Translations under genes and position numbers: made by a program | Notes under the pieces: model-generated | What the model was told of the DNA's origin: nothing | The model's input: the letters and a program-made list of their open reading frames with translations, nothing else | The model's database searches: none | NCBI GenBank assembly: GCA_038234785.1 | Contig: JBBQTC010000012.1 | Coordinates: 1 to 62,211 of the forward strand | Length of the DNA: 62,211 nucleotides | Direction of reading: 5' to 3' | Source of the DNA: UBA668 sp038234785 | Lineage (GTDB): Bacteria > Actinomycetota > Acidimicrobiia > Acidimicrobiales > Ilumatobacteraceae | Part shown: positions 40,268 through 48,720 of the stretch, one piece after another | Layout: each line of letters begins with the position of its first letter | How positions within the stretch are numbered: the first letter of the stretch is position 1

Positions 40268-41803
40268 ATGATGTTCGACGTGCGGCATCGTGTCGATTCG
40301 GCTGCGGCCATCGAGGCGCCCCAGAAGACCAGATTGAAGGCGATTCTGATCGCCGGCGACGCGTTGGCGTTGGCCGCGGCGACCACGATCGTGCTGCTGG
40401 TCGTCAACTACCCGGAGAGCCGGCCGTGGTGGAACCCGTTCGCTCTCGTGCTGTCGGCCACCGCCATCGGCCTGGTGTGCCTGCGCAGTCAGGGACTCTT
40501 CCTGGCTCGAGTCAGCGCAGTGCGGATCGTGGAGTTCACCAAGAGCACCAGAGCGCTGGCGATGCAGGCAGCCGCAATGGTGGCCTTCGACCGTGTGGCC
40601 CGGCTCGGGTTCCGCGTGCGGTTCATGGTCGCTGCCGCGGTGCTGTCCTGGCTGTTCTTCATCATCGAACGGTCCGTGTTCCGGGCATGGGTGACCGTGA
40701 AGCGTTCCCGCGGGCACCACCAGCGCCAGATCATCCTCGTCGGTGCGGACAGCGAGGTCGCCCGACTGGTCGAGTTGTTCTCGACCCACGTGGAGTTGGG
40801 CATCTCCGTCCAAGGCATCGCCGGTGATCACGCCGAGGCGATGCGCAACGGCCTTGGCCTGCTGTGGCTCGGCGAAGCCACCGAGACCGAGGCGCTCGTC
40901 GAGCAGTACGGGGTGTCGGGCGTGGTGGTCTCGCCGGCGTCGCTCACGGCCTTCGGCCTCAAGCGCCTCATCAGGAACCTGCAGCACTCCGACATCCATG
41001 TGCACCTCGCCACTGGAGTGTCCGGCATCGACGCCAGTCGCCTGCGTCACCTGCCCATGTCCTACGAGCCCCTCTTCTACGTCGAAGCTCCGACCCTCTC
41101 CCGGGTGCAGTTGATGGTGAAGCGTGTCTTCGATCTCGTGGTCTCGTCGCTGGTCCTCCTGATCGCCTCACCGTTGTTCCTGGTGGTCGCCCTGTGCATC
41201 AAGCTGCAGGACCGCGGACCGGTGTTCTTCCGGCAGGAGCGTGTCGGCCGCGACGGCTCCACGTTCAAGGTGCTCAAGTTCCGGACGATGCGCGTCAACG
41301 CCGAGGCACTGCTCGCCCAGCTCCGGGCCGACAACGAGCGCACCGGTCCGCTGTTCAAGATGGAGTCCGATCCGCGTGTCACCAAGATCGGCAAGCTGCT
41401 CCGGGACACCAGCCTGGACGAGTTGCCGCAACTGTGGAACGTCATCCGGGGCGAGATGAGCGTGGTGGGTCCGCGCCCGGCCCTGCCATCTGAGGTCAAG
41501 GACTTCGGCGCCGACCTTCGGCGCCGGGAGCTCGTCTTGCCGGGGATCACCGGCCTCTGGCAGGTGGAAGCTCGCGACAACCCGTCGTTCGAGGCCTACC
41601 GCCGGCTCGACCTGTTCTACGTGGAGAACTGGTCGATGACCCTGGATCTGATGATCGTGCTCGGCACGGTGGAACAGCTCGTCGGCAAGGCCGTGATGCT
41701 GGTTGCACCTCGGCGCAAGTCCACGGCCTCGTCGCCGAAGGTGGCCCTCGTCCCCGACGCTCCCGCGGACACCCACTCGGCACCGGGGGCCGTCGCATCA
41801 TGA
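40268..41803 (+). CDS. polyprenyl-phosphate sugar-1-phosphate transferase (WbaP/WcaJ type)
   Basis: 511 residues. N-terminal half: four predicted transmembrane helices (about 17-140), then a CoA-binding-like Rossmann region (about 150-270, IILVGADSEVARLV). The C-terminal catalytic domain (about 285-490) has the family landmarks KRVFDLVVSSLVLL, FFRQERVGRDGSTFKVLKFRTM, DELPQLWNVIRGEMSVVGPRPA and GITGLWQV. It transfers a sugar phosphate from a UDP-sugar to undecaprenyl phosphate, starting the repeat unit. It is the first gene of the operon. Two adjacent ATGs (40268, 40271) are possible starts; a GTG at 40205 is less likely. Confidence 0.92.
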   Translation: MMFDVRHRVDSAAAIEAPQKTRLKAILIAGDALALAAATTIVLLVVNYPESRPWWNPFALVLSATAIGLVCLRSQGLFLARVSAVRIVEFTKSTRALAMQAAAMVAFDRVARLGFRVRFMVAAAVLSWLFFIIERSVFRAWVTVKRSRGHHQRQIILVGADSEVARLVELFSTHVELGISVQGIAGDHAEAMRNGLGLLWLGEATETEALVEQYGVSGVVVSPASLTAFGLKRLIRNLQHSDIHVHLATGVSGIDASRLRHLPMSYEPLFYVEAPTLSRVQLMVKRVFDLVVSSLVLLIASPLFLVVALCIKLQDRGPVFFRQERVGRDGSTFKVLKFRTMRVNAEALLAQLRADNERTGPLFKMESDPRVTKIGKLLRDTSLDELPQLWNVIRGEMSVVGPRPALPSEVKDFGADLRRRELVLPGITGLWQVEARDNPSFEAYRRLDLFYVENWSMTLDLMIVLGTVEQLVGKAVMLVAPRRKSTASSPKVALVPDAPADTHSAPGAVAS

Positions 41804-42186
41804 CCGACGGACGTCTCCGTGTCGGCACCGACCTGGTCGAGGTCGCCGCTGTCGTGGAGTCCATCGAGCAGTTCGGCGTCCGATACCTCGAGCGAGTGTT
41901 CACCGATGGCGAGTTGGCCACCTGCCGTGACGGTTCCGGATGGTCCGCGGCGCGGCTCGCTGCGAGGTTCGCGGCGAAAGAGGCGACCGTGAAGGTGCTG
42001 CGGCCGGTCGAAGGGATGTCGTACGACCGCATCGAGGTCGTCCTCGACGATGACGGCGCGCCTGACCTGCGTTTCCACGGGTCGGCGCTCCGCCGCGCCG
42101 ACGAGATCGGATTCCGCGACTCGAGCCTCAGCCTGAGCCACGATGGTGGCTATGCCCTGGCGATTCTCGCCGCCGTCGTGAACTGA
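41800..42186 (+). CDS. AcpS-type 4'-phosphopantetheinyl transferase
   Basis: 128 residues, the size of holo-ACP synthase. The AcpS motifs are intact: VGTDLVEV (D11) and FAAKEATVKVL (E61), which bind Mg2+ and CoA. It should convert an apo carrier protein to the holo form; the carrier gene starts 19 bases downstream, so it is probably dedicated to that partner. Four-base ATGA overlap with the glycosylphosphotransferase gene. A housekeeping AcpS is not in the window, so it might serve both. Confidence 0.9.
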   Translation: MTDGRLRVGTDLVEVAAVVESIEQFGVRYLERVFTDGELATCRDGSGWSAARLAARFAAKEATVKVLRPVEGMSYDRIEVVLDDDGAPDLRFHGSALRRADEIGFRDSSLSLSHDGGYALAILAAVVN

Positions 42187-42205
42187 ACACCACAGAAGAG
42201 GACAA

Positions 42206-42457
42206 ATGACCGACCGAGCCACCATCATCCGCGGCATCGTGGCCGAACACGGCAAGCTCGCCGTCGACGTCGCGACCATCGCCGACGCGGACAGCCTCTA
42301 CGGGGCCGGCCTCACGTCGCACGCCAGTGTGAACGTCATGCTGGCCCTCGAGGACGAGTTCGACGTCGAATTTCCGGAACGGTTGCTCAAGCGCGCCACG
42401 TTTGAGTCGATCTTGAACCTACGGGGTGCGCTCGATGCGCTCCTCGGCGCCGACTAG
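42206..42457 (+). CDS. dedicated carrier protein
   Basis: 83 residues, acidic, helical. The phosphopantetheine site is Ser38 in GLTSHASVNVM, where the DSL of AcpP is replaced by TSH. LALEDEFDVEFPERLL corresponds to helix II and the recognition helix. This motif type differs clearly from the fatty-acid AcpP at 25084 and resembles carriers served by class-II-aaRS-like ligases. A GAGGACA Shine-Dalgarno precedes the ATG. Confidence 0.9.
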   Translation: MTDRATIIRGIVAEHGKLAVDVATIADADSLYGAGLTSHASVNVMLALEDEFDVEFPERLLKRATFESILNLRGALDALLGAD

Positions 42458-42467
42458 GAGCGGCTCG

Positions 42468-43643
42468 ATGTTGCATCACGCACTCCACACGCCCAGTGTC
42501 GCCGAACTGCTCGAAGCGGTCGACAAGATCGCCAGAGAGGTCGTCGGCCCCGCCGCCGCGTCCGTCGACGCGGAATCCCGGTTCCCGTCCGAATCGATCG
42601 GCGCCCTTCGCGACGGCGGCTTCCTCGGGGCGCTCGTCCCCGCCCAGTACGGCGGTCTCGGCTGCTCGTACGCCGACGTGGCGATGATGTGCACCATCCT
42701 CGGCCGCCACTGCGGGTCCTCGGCGATGGTGTTCGCGATGCATCAGATTCAAGTTGCATGCCTGGTCGAGCACTGCCAGGGCGTTCCTCATTTCGACACG
42801 GTGCTGCGAGAGATCGCACTCGACGGGCGGCTGCTGGCGTCGGCGACCACCGAACTGGGCGTCGGCGGCGACGTTCGGTCGAGCATCTGTGCCGTCGAGC
42901 GCGACGGCGACCGGTTCCGTCTGGAGAAGAACGCATCCGTCATCTCGTACGGTGACTACGTCGACGACGTTCTCGTCACGGCGAGGAAGGATGGGGACGC
43001 TGCGGCGAGCGACCAGGTGCTGGTGCACGTGCAGCGGCCGGGCCTGGAGTTGACGTCCAACGGAACGTGGGACGCGTTCGGCATGCGTGGCACGTGCAGC
43101 ATCGGCTACCTGTTGATTGCCACCGGTGACGTGGCGCAGATCGTGCCCGTGCCCTATTCCGAGCTCTCGGAACGGACGATGCTGCCGGTGACCCACATCC
43201 TGTGGTCGTCGCTGTGGTTGGGCATCGCCGACGGGGCGCTCGACAAGGCCCGGATCTATGTGCGCGCCGCTGCCCGCAAGAACGCCGGCACCGTGCCCCT
43301 CGGAGCCCGCCATCTGGCCGTGGCTCAGGCGAAGCTCGAGGCCATGCGCGGGAACATCGAGAGTGCGATCACCGAATTCGACGCGGTTCGGCGCGAACAG
43401 GAGGAGTCGCCGAGCCTCGGCTTCGCGATCCGAATGAACGACCTCAAGGTCACCGCGTCGACGCTCGTGGTCGAGATCGTTCAGACGGCGTTGCTGATCT
43501 GTGGCATCGCCGGGTTCCGCAACGACACCCCGTTCTCGCTCGGCCGCGAGCTTCGTGACGCCCACAGTGCGGCGCTCATGGTGCACAACGACCGGATCAC
43601 TGAACACAACGCCAGCTTGCTGTGCATCGCAAAGGACGTCTGA
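42468..43643 (+). CDS. acyl-CoA-dehydrogenase-like flavoprotein
   Basis: 391 residues with the acyl-CoA-dehydrogenase fold: an N-terminal helical domain (LGALVPAQYGGLGCSYAD at 53-70), the middle-domain FAD/substrate segment TTELGVGGDV (127-136), and a C-terminal helical domain ending with RDAHSAALMVHNDRI. The position of the canonical catalytic Glu in the MCAD-type EG motif reads HND here, so the usual base is not evident. Together with the carrier and ligase, it may oxidise a carrier-bound aminoacyl group, as PltE-type enzymes oxidise prolyl-S-PCP; this is inference. It starts 10 bases after the carrier stop. Confidence 0.85.
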   Translation: MLHHALHTPSVAELLEAVDKIAREVVGPAAASVDAESRFPSESIGALRDGGFLGALVPAQYGGLGCSYADVAMMCTILGRHCGSSAMVFAMHQIQVACLVEHCQGVPHFDTVLREIALDGRLLASATTELGVGGDVRSSICAVERDGDRFRLEKNASVISYGDYVDDVLVTARKDGDAAASDQVLVHVQRPGLELTSNGTWDAFGMRGTCSIGYLLIATGDVAQIVPVPYSELSERTMLPVTHILWSSLWLGIADGALDKARIYVRAAARKNAGTVPLGARHLAVAQAKLEAMRGNIESAITEFDAVRREQEESPSLGFAIRMNDLKVTASTLVVEIVQTALLICGIAGFRNDTPFSLGRELRDAHSAALMVHNDRITEHNASLLCIAKDV

Positions 43644-44566
43644 TGACCGACACCGACCAACTCGTGGAAGCTCATCGCGCGATGCGCGACCGGCTGTTCG
43701 CGGCCGGGCACCTGGTGCCGTCGGGTGTCGACGGGATCTACGGACGATCGGCCGAGTTCGAGCGGGTCATCGCCGGTCTCAAGTCGGCGGTGGCGCGCCT
43801 GGGTGCCCAGGACGGGGCGGTCGACTTCGAGTTCCCGCCGCTCATTCCGCGTGACAACTTCGATCGCATCGGCTACTTGCGCAACTTCCCTCAGCTCTCC
43901 GGGCCGGTGTACTCCTTCCAGGGTGGTGAGCGCGACTTCCAGCAGCTGCTGCGCACGCTCGACGAAGGGGCGCCGTACGCATCGCAGCTCACCCAGACCG
44001 ATGTCGTCCTGAGCCCGGCCTGTTGCTACTCGGTGTACCCGATGTACACCGGCACCATCGGGCACGATGGCCCTGTCGTGCAGACCTCGCAGTACTGCTT
44101 TCGTCACGAGCCGTCCGTCGATCCGATGCGCCTGCAGGCCTTTCGACAGATCGAGAACATCAAGATCGGAACGCCCGATGCGGTGCTCGATTGGCGCGAG
44201 AAGTGGCTCGAACGAGCCCCGGAGCTGCTGTCGTCTCTTGGTCTCGACGTGCGTTCCGATGTGGCCAACGACCCGTTCTTCGGCCGAGCGGGACGGCTGA
44301 TGTCGATGAGTCAACGCGAACAGCAGCTCAAGATCGAGTTCCTCGTCCCCGTGTTCGGGGAGGATGCCCCGACCGCGTGCGCGTCCATCAACTACCACCA
44401 GGACCACTTCGGGGAACTCTTCGACATTCACACCGACGACGGGGCTCGTGCGCACTCGTCGTGCATCGGCTTCGGTCTCGAGCGGTGCACCGTCGCGTTG
44501 CTCGCTGCCCACGGCACCGACACGCGCGCCTGGCCGGCAGCGGTGAAGGAACGGTTGTGGGGGTGA
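43643..44566 (+). CDS. amino acid:[carrier protein] ligase (seryl-tRNA-synthetase-like)
   Basis: 307 residues, a class II aminoacyl-tRNA-synthetase catalytic core without the tRNA-binding helical arm of SerRS. Motif 2 is FRHE (153-156) and motif 3 is GFGLER (276-281). The zinc ligands of the atypical SerRS/aa:CP-ligase group are in place: Cys127 or Cys128 in SPACCYS, Glu171 in QIE and Cys274 in SSC. Characterised homologues adenylate small amino acids (Gly/Ala) and load them on a carrier protein, not on tRNA. The carrier and PPTase lie just upstream. One-base overlap with the preceding stop. Confidence 0.92.
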   Translation: MTDTDQLVEAHRAMRDRLFAAGHLVPSGVDGIYGRSAEFERVIAGLKSAVARLGAQDGAVDFEFPPLIPRDNFDRIGYLRNFPQLSGPVYSFQGGERDFQQLLRTLDEGAPYASQLTQTDVVLSPACCYSVYPMYTGTIGHDGPVVQTSQYCFRHEPSVDPMRLQAFRQIENIKIGTPDAVLDWREKWLERAPELLSSLGLDVRSDVANDPFFGRAGRLMSMSQREQQLKIEFLVPVFGEDAPTACASINYHQDHFGELFDIHTDDGARAHSSCIGFGLERCTVALLAAHGTDTRAWPAAVKERLWG

Positions 44567-45528
44567 GCACCGTGCGGTCGTTGCTGCCGCTGCGAGCGGA
44601 CACGTACGACCGGCATTGGTTGCACGACGAGAACCGGGACTGGCCGGAGACGAACTGCTACGTCGACCTCTGGGTCGAACTGCTGCACGCGCTCGGGCTG
44701 GATCCGGTTGCGGCGCTGGCGTTCACGGTCGGAACCGGCTTCGACGGCGACCAGTGGGAGTTCTTCAAGCCCCCCGCCGAGGATCTGCGTGAGATGTACG
44801 GGCTCCGAGTCCACGAGATCAACGTGTGGCGCACGCTCATCGACCACATCGTCCTCCAACTCGAGCTCGGCAACCTTTTGACGGTCGAGGTCGACGCGTT
44901 CTTCCTGCCGGACACCGCCGGCGTGTCGTACGGGATGGGGCACCAGAAGACCACCATCGTGCCCCAGATGATCGACATCGAGGGACAGAGGCTCGGGTAC
45001 TTCCACAACGCCGGATACCACGAGCTCGCCGGTGACGACTATCGCGCGGTGCTCCGGATCGACGCGCCGGACTCCTCGCTCGTCCCGTACGTGGAGCTGA
45101 TCGAGCTGGCACCGCTCCGACACCCGTCGCTCGATGAACTTCGCGCGGTGGCCGGCCGTCAGATGCGTCGCCATCTCCAGGATCGCCCCGACGGCAACCC
45201 GGTTCGTGCGCTCGCCGATCGAATCGTCGTCGACCTCCCATGGCTTGCCGAACACCCCGAACGGTTCCACGACTACGCCTTCGGGACCCTCCGCCAGCTC
45301 GGCGCCTGGGCGTCCACCACGGCCGCGTTCGCGGCGTGGTACGACGAGGCGGCGCTCGCGGAGGCCGTGACGGCATTGAACTCGATCTCCACCGCGTCGA
45401 AGACCTGCCAGTTCAAGCTGGCCAGGGTCCTCGCCGGCCGTCAGGTGGACCTCGGCGAACTGTTCGACCGAATGGTTGCCGACTGGGAGATCGCCGCGCG
45501 CGTCCTCGAGGCTGCGGATGGCTGCTGA
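44563..45528 (+). CDS. DUF1839-family protein
   Basis: 321 residues, DUF1839. An N-terminal part (about 1-130) contains ETNCYVDLWVELLHALG, a segment in which the Cys (about 24) could be a nucleophile, and FFKPPAEDLREMYGL; the C-terminal half is helical. Activity is unknown. The family occurs next to aa:CP ligases, so an acceptor/aminoacyltransferase role is plausible but unproven. GTG start overlapping the ligase stop by four bases; the 3' end overlaps the GH2 gene by 11 bases. Confidence 0.8.
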   Translation: MSTVRSLLPLRADTYDRHWLHDENRDWPETNCYVDLWVELLHALGLDPVAALAFTVGTGFDGDQWEFFKPPAEDLREMYGLRVHEINVWRTLIDHIVLQLELGNLLTVEVDAFFLPDTAGVSYGMGHQKTTIVPQMIDIEGQRLGYFHNAGYHELAGDDYRAVLRIDAPDSSLVPYVELIELAPLRHPSLDELRAVAGRQMRRHLQDRPDGNPVRALADRIVVDLPWLAEHPERFHDYAFGTLRQLGAWASTTAAFAAWYDEAALAEAVTALNSISTASKTCQFKLARVLAGRQVDLGELFDRMVADWEIAARVLEAADGC

Positions 45529-47989
45529 GGGGCTGCTGCTCACGGAGTGGGAGGTGGCCTGCCTCCCGGCCGGTAGCTGCGACAACCCCGAGGCGCTCAA
45601 CACCGCAGCGGCCGACTGGGTGCGGGCGACCGTGCCCGGAACGGCCGCGAGCGCGTGGCGCGACGTCGGTCGTTGGGCCCCCGGCGTGGTGCATGACTTC
45701 GACGACGACGACTGGTGGTTCCGGACCTCGTTCGGATCGACGGATCCCGATGCCATGCTGTGCCTCGATGGACTGGCCACGGTGGTCGACGTGTGGCTCA
45801 ACGGATCACTCGTCCTGCAGAGCGACAACATGTTCACTGCGCACGAGGTGCCGGTTCGGCTGACGGATCAGAACGACGTCGTGATCGCATGTCGCTCCGT
45901 TCGGCGCCACCTGCAGGCGCGCCGGCCGCGAGGCAGGTGGAAGACCCGGCTGATCGAGATGCAGCAGCTCCGCTGGGTGCGCACCTCGTTCAGCGGACGG
46001 ATGCCGGGTTGGCAGCCGACCTGTGCGCCGGTCGGCCCGTGGCGGCCTGTTCGTGTGATGCCGTTCGCACGCTCGCTCTCGGTCACCTCGATCCAGGCGC
46101 GCCTCGTCGACGGCGACGGAGTCGTCGACCTCGTTGCCACGGCGAAGGGTCCGCTGCCGGAGTCGGCGTGGATAGAGATCGACGGGAGTCGGTTCGCGCT
46201 CGAGATCACACCGGGTTCCGAGGGACATCGGGTGGCGGGCAGCGTCACCGTGAGCGGTGTCCGGCCCTGGTTTCCCGCCACGCACGGGGAGCCCGTCCGC
46301 TCCGCAGTGCGGGTGGGGGTCGTGAGCGACGGCGTGGAGTCGGCCATCGATCTGCCGCCTGTCGGATTCCGTAGCGTCGTGCTGGACGAGACCGACGGCG
46401 CCTTCCGTCTGTCCATCAACGGCCTGCCGATCTTCTGCCGGGGCGCGTGCTGGATCCCCACCGACATCGTTCGACTCTCGGACTCGCCCGACCGGCTCCG
46501 GGTCGCGTTGTCGCAGCTCGCCGACGCCGGCGCCAACATGGTGAGAGTCCTCGGCATCTCGGTGTACGAGCACTCGCAGTTCTTCGAGCAGTGCGACGAG
46601 CTCGGCATCATGGTGTGGCACGACCTGATGTTCGCCAATCTCGATCAGCCACTCGACGACGACCTCTTCCGTGCCTCCGTCGTGGAGGAGATCGAACAGT
46701 TCCTCCGGAGCTGCCAGGCCCATCCGTCGGTGGTTGTCGTCGGTGGCGGCAGCGAAGTCGAACAGCAAGCCGCGATGATGGGTGTCGATCCGGCGATCGG
46801 TCGCAACCGCGTCGGTCGCGAGCTGTTGCCCGGACTCCTCGACTCGATGCTCCCCGGCGTCGCCTCGGCGCCGTGCAGTCCGTCCGGCGGAATTTTCCCG
46901 TTTCACGTCGGCGTCGGTGTCAGTCACTACTACGGAGTCGGTGCCTACCTGCGGCCATTGTCGGACGCACGCCTCGCCGGCGTCCGCTTCACGACGGAGT
47001 GCCTCGCCTTCGCCAATGTGCCGTGCCGCCAGACCGTCGACGAGCTCCTCGCCGACGGCGATCGGCCCGGGCATTCTCCAGGTTGGAAGGCACGCGTCCC
47101 CCGTGACCGAGGTGCCGGTTGGGATTTCGAGGATGTGCGCGATCACTACGTCGAAGCCTTCTTCGACGTGAATGCCCGCGATGTGCGGTCGGTCGACCCG
47201 GACCGCTACCTCGACCTCGGACGTGCCGCCGTGTGCATTGCGATCGAAGCAACGCTGGGCGAGTTCCGCTCCCGACGATCGACCTGCGACGGTGCGCTCG
47301 TCTTCACGGCGCGGGATCCGTGGGCCGGGCCGGGCTGGGGCATCGTCGATGCGCTGGGGCGACCGAAGTCTGCGTACTGGGCGGCGGGGCGTGCGTGGAA
47401 GCCCCAGGCCGTGCTGCTGCGCGACGAGGGGCTCGACGGGCTGTTCGCCGTGTTGATCAACGACCGTCCTCATGCGCTGGACGCGACGCTCCGAGCGCGC
47501 CTGTTCGACGACGCAGGACTGGTCGTCGGCGACGCAGACGTGCCGGTGGCCGTGCTGCCCCGCGGCGAGTTCGTGGTGTCCGTCGACGGGATGTTCGACC
47601 ACTTCCGAGATCTGACGCGCGCCTACCGATTCGGACCCGCCGCCGTCGATGTGGTCGAGGTGTCCCTGGTCGGCGAGGCGGGCGAGATCGACGTGGCGCA
47701 CCACCTTCCGGGGGGACACCGTCGCGACCGCCGCGCCGATGTGGGGCTTCGCGCGTGGACCGAGCCCGGAACGAGCGCCGTGCACGTCGCCACCGAAGGG
47801 TTCGCGCAGTTCGTGTCGATCGACATCGACGATGCGGCACCCGTCGAGAACTGGTTCCACCTGTCACCTGGTCAGGAGCGGGTCGTATCGGTGACATCGC
47901 TGACGGGTGCACCGTGGCAGGGTGGCGATGTGCGCGCGTTGAATGCGGTCGCGGTCCGTTCGATACGTGCAGCAGAGGGGGAGTCGTGA
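45518..47989 (+). CDS. glycoside hydrolase family 2 (beta-mannosidase-like), cytoplasmic
   Basis: 823 residues: a sugar-binding jelly-roll (about 1-170), an Ig-like domain (about 180-290), a TIM barrel (about 295-600) and C-terminal beta domains. The acid/base Glu is E413 in GGSEVEQQ (GNNE in mannosidases) and the nucleophile is E494 in RFTTE, so it should be catalytically competent. There is no signal peptide, so it stays in the cytosol, which is unusual for a polysaccharide-degrading enzyme and suggests editing or transfer during assembly. The 3' end overlaps the PIG-L gene by four bases. Confidence 0.85.
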   Translation: MAAEGLLLTEWEVACLPAGSCDNPEALNTAAADWVRATVPGTAASAWRDVGRWAPGVVHDFDDDDWWFRTSFGSTDPDAMLCLDGLATVVDVWLNGSLVLQSDNMFTAHEVPVRLTDQNDVVIACRSVRRHLQARRPRGRWKTRLIEMQQLRWVRTSFSGRMPGWQPTCAPVGPWRPVRVMPFARSLSVTSIQARLVDGDGVVDLVATAKGPLPESAWIEIDGSRFALEITPGSEGHRVAGSVTVSGVRPWFPATHGEPVRSAVRVGVVSDGVESAIDLPPVGFRSVVLDETDGAFRLSINGLPIFCRGACWIPTDIVRLSDSPDRLRVALSQLADAGANMVRVLGISVYEHSQFFEQCDELGIMVWHDLMFANLDQPLDDDLFRASVVEEIEQFLRSCQAHPSVVVVGGGSEVEQQAAMMGVDPAIGRNRVGRELLPGLLDSMLPGVASAPCSPSGGIFPFHVGVGVSHYYGVGAYLRPLSDARLAGVRFTTECLAFANVPCRQTVDELLADGDRPGHSPGWKARVPRDRGAGWDFEDVRDHYVEAFFDVNARDVRSVDPDRYLDLGRAAVCIAIEATLGEFRSRRSTCDGALVFTARDPWAGPGWGIVDALGRPKSAYWAAGRAWKPQAVLLRDEGLDGLFAVLINDRPHALDATLRARLFDDAGLVVGDADVPVAVLPRGEFVVSVDGMFDHFRDLTRAYRFGPAAVDVVEVSLVGEAGEIDVAHHLPGGHRRDRRADVGLRAWTEPGTSAVHVATEGFAQFVSIDIDDAAPVENWFHLSPGQERVVSVTSLTGAPWQGGDVRALNAVAVRSIRAAEGES

Positions 47990-48720
47990 AGGTCGTTGTG
48001 TTGTCGCCGCATCTCGATGATGCCGTGCTGTCGGTGGGTGCGACGATGCACAGCCTCGCCCGTCGCGGCGCCGAGGTCGAACTCGTCACCGTGTTCGCCG
48101 GCGACCCCGAGCCCACCTCCGGTCCTGCGAGCTACTGGGATGCCAAGCGCGGTCTCGCCGACAAGGCGGCGGTGATCGCCGCTCGCCGCGAAGAGGACGG
48201 CGATGCGGCGAGAGTGCTGGGTGTGCGTTCGACATGGCTGCCCTTCGACGACAGCGCCTACGTGGCACCGAGGGATCCCGAACACATCTGGTCGATGATC
48301 GCGCCGTTCCTCGTGATGGCCTCTGCGGTCCTGGTGCCAGGTTGGCCGTTGGTGCACGCGGACCATCGGTTCACGACGATGCTCGTCCTCCAACGGATGC
48401 AGACCGGCGTGCCACTCTTCTTCTATGCCGAGATGCCGTACGCGTCGCATCCGTCCTCCGTATTGCGCTCCGTACTGCGAGGGCGCCGCGCCGCGCCGCT
48501 CTTCCACGAGCACGCGGTCGAGCTCACATGGCGGCCGGCGGCGGTGACGTCGGACGACCTTCGCGCGAAGCGCGCCGCAGTGGCGTGCTACCGCGGCGAG
48601 ATCGAGTCACTCGGTCGGGAGGCGCGGCGGTCGGCGCTGTATGAACGGCTCGTCCGGAAGGAACTTCTCGGGGATGATCGCGCTGGGACACCGCCGCCCG
48701 GTCTTTTCGGGGGCGTTTGA
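47986..48720 (+). CDS. PIG-L/LmbE-family deacetylase
   Basis: 244 residues. Metal-site motifs SPHLDDAVLS (H9, D11, D12) and HADH (124-127) define a PIG-L N-deacetylase, in the PHLDDA variant. It probably removes an acetyl group from an N-acetylated sugar, for example on a ManNAc/GlcNAc-containing precursor of this locus, which could free an amine for aminoacylation (inference). GTG start overlapping the GH2 stop; the TGA stop overlaps the next ATG by one base. Confidence 0.87.
   Translation: MKVVVLSPHLDDAVLSVGATMHSLARRGAEVELVTVFAGDPEPTSGPASYWDAKRGLADKAAVIAARREEDGDAARVLGVRSTWLPFDDSAYVAPRDPEHIWSMIAPFLVMASAVLVPGWPLVHADHRFTTMLVLQRMQTGVPLFFYAEMPYASHPSSVLRSVLRGRRAAPLFHEHAVELTWRPAAVTSDDLRAKRAAVACYRGEIESLGREARRSALYERLVRKELLGDDRAGTPPPGLFGGV

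Noticed and set aside
43643..44566. Calling the ligase a seryl-tRNA synthetase
   Set aside because: It lacks the N-terminal tRNA-binding coiled-coil arm, is only 307 residues, and sits beside a carrier protein and PPTase; the zinc-ligand pattern also fits the aa:CP ligase group.
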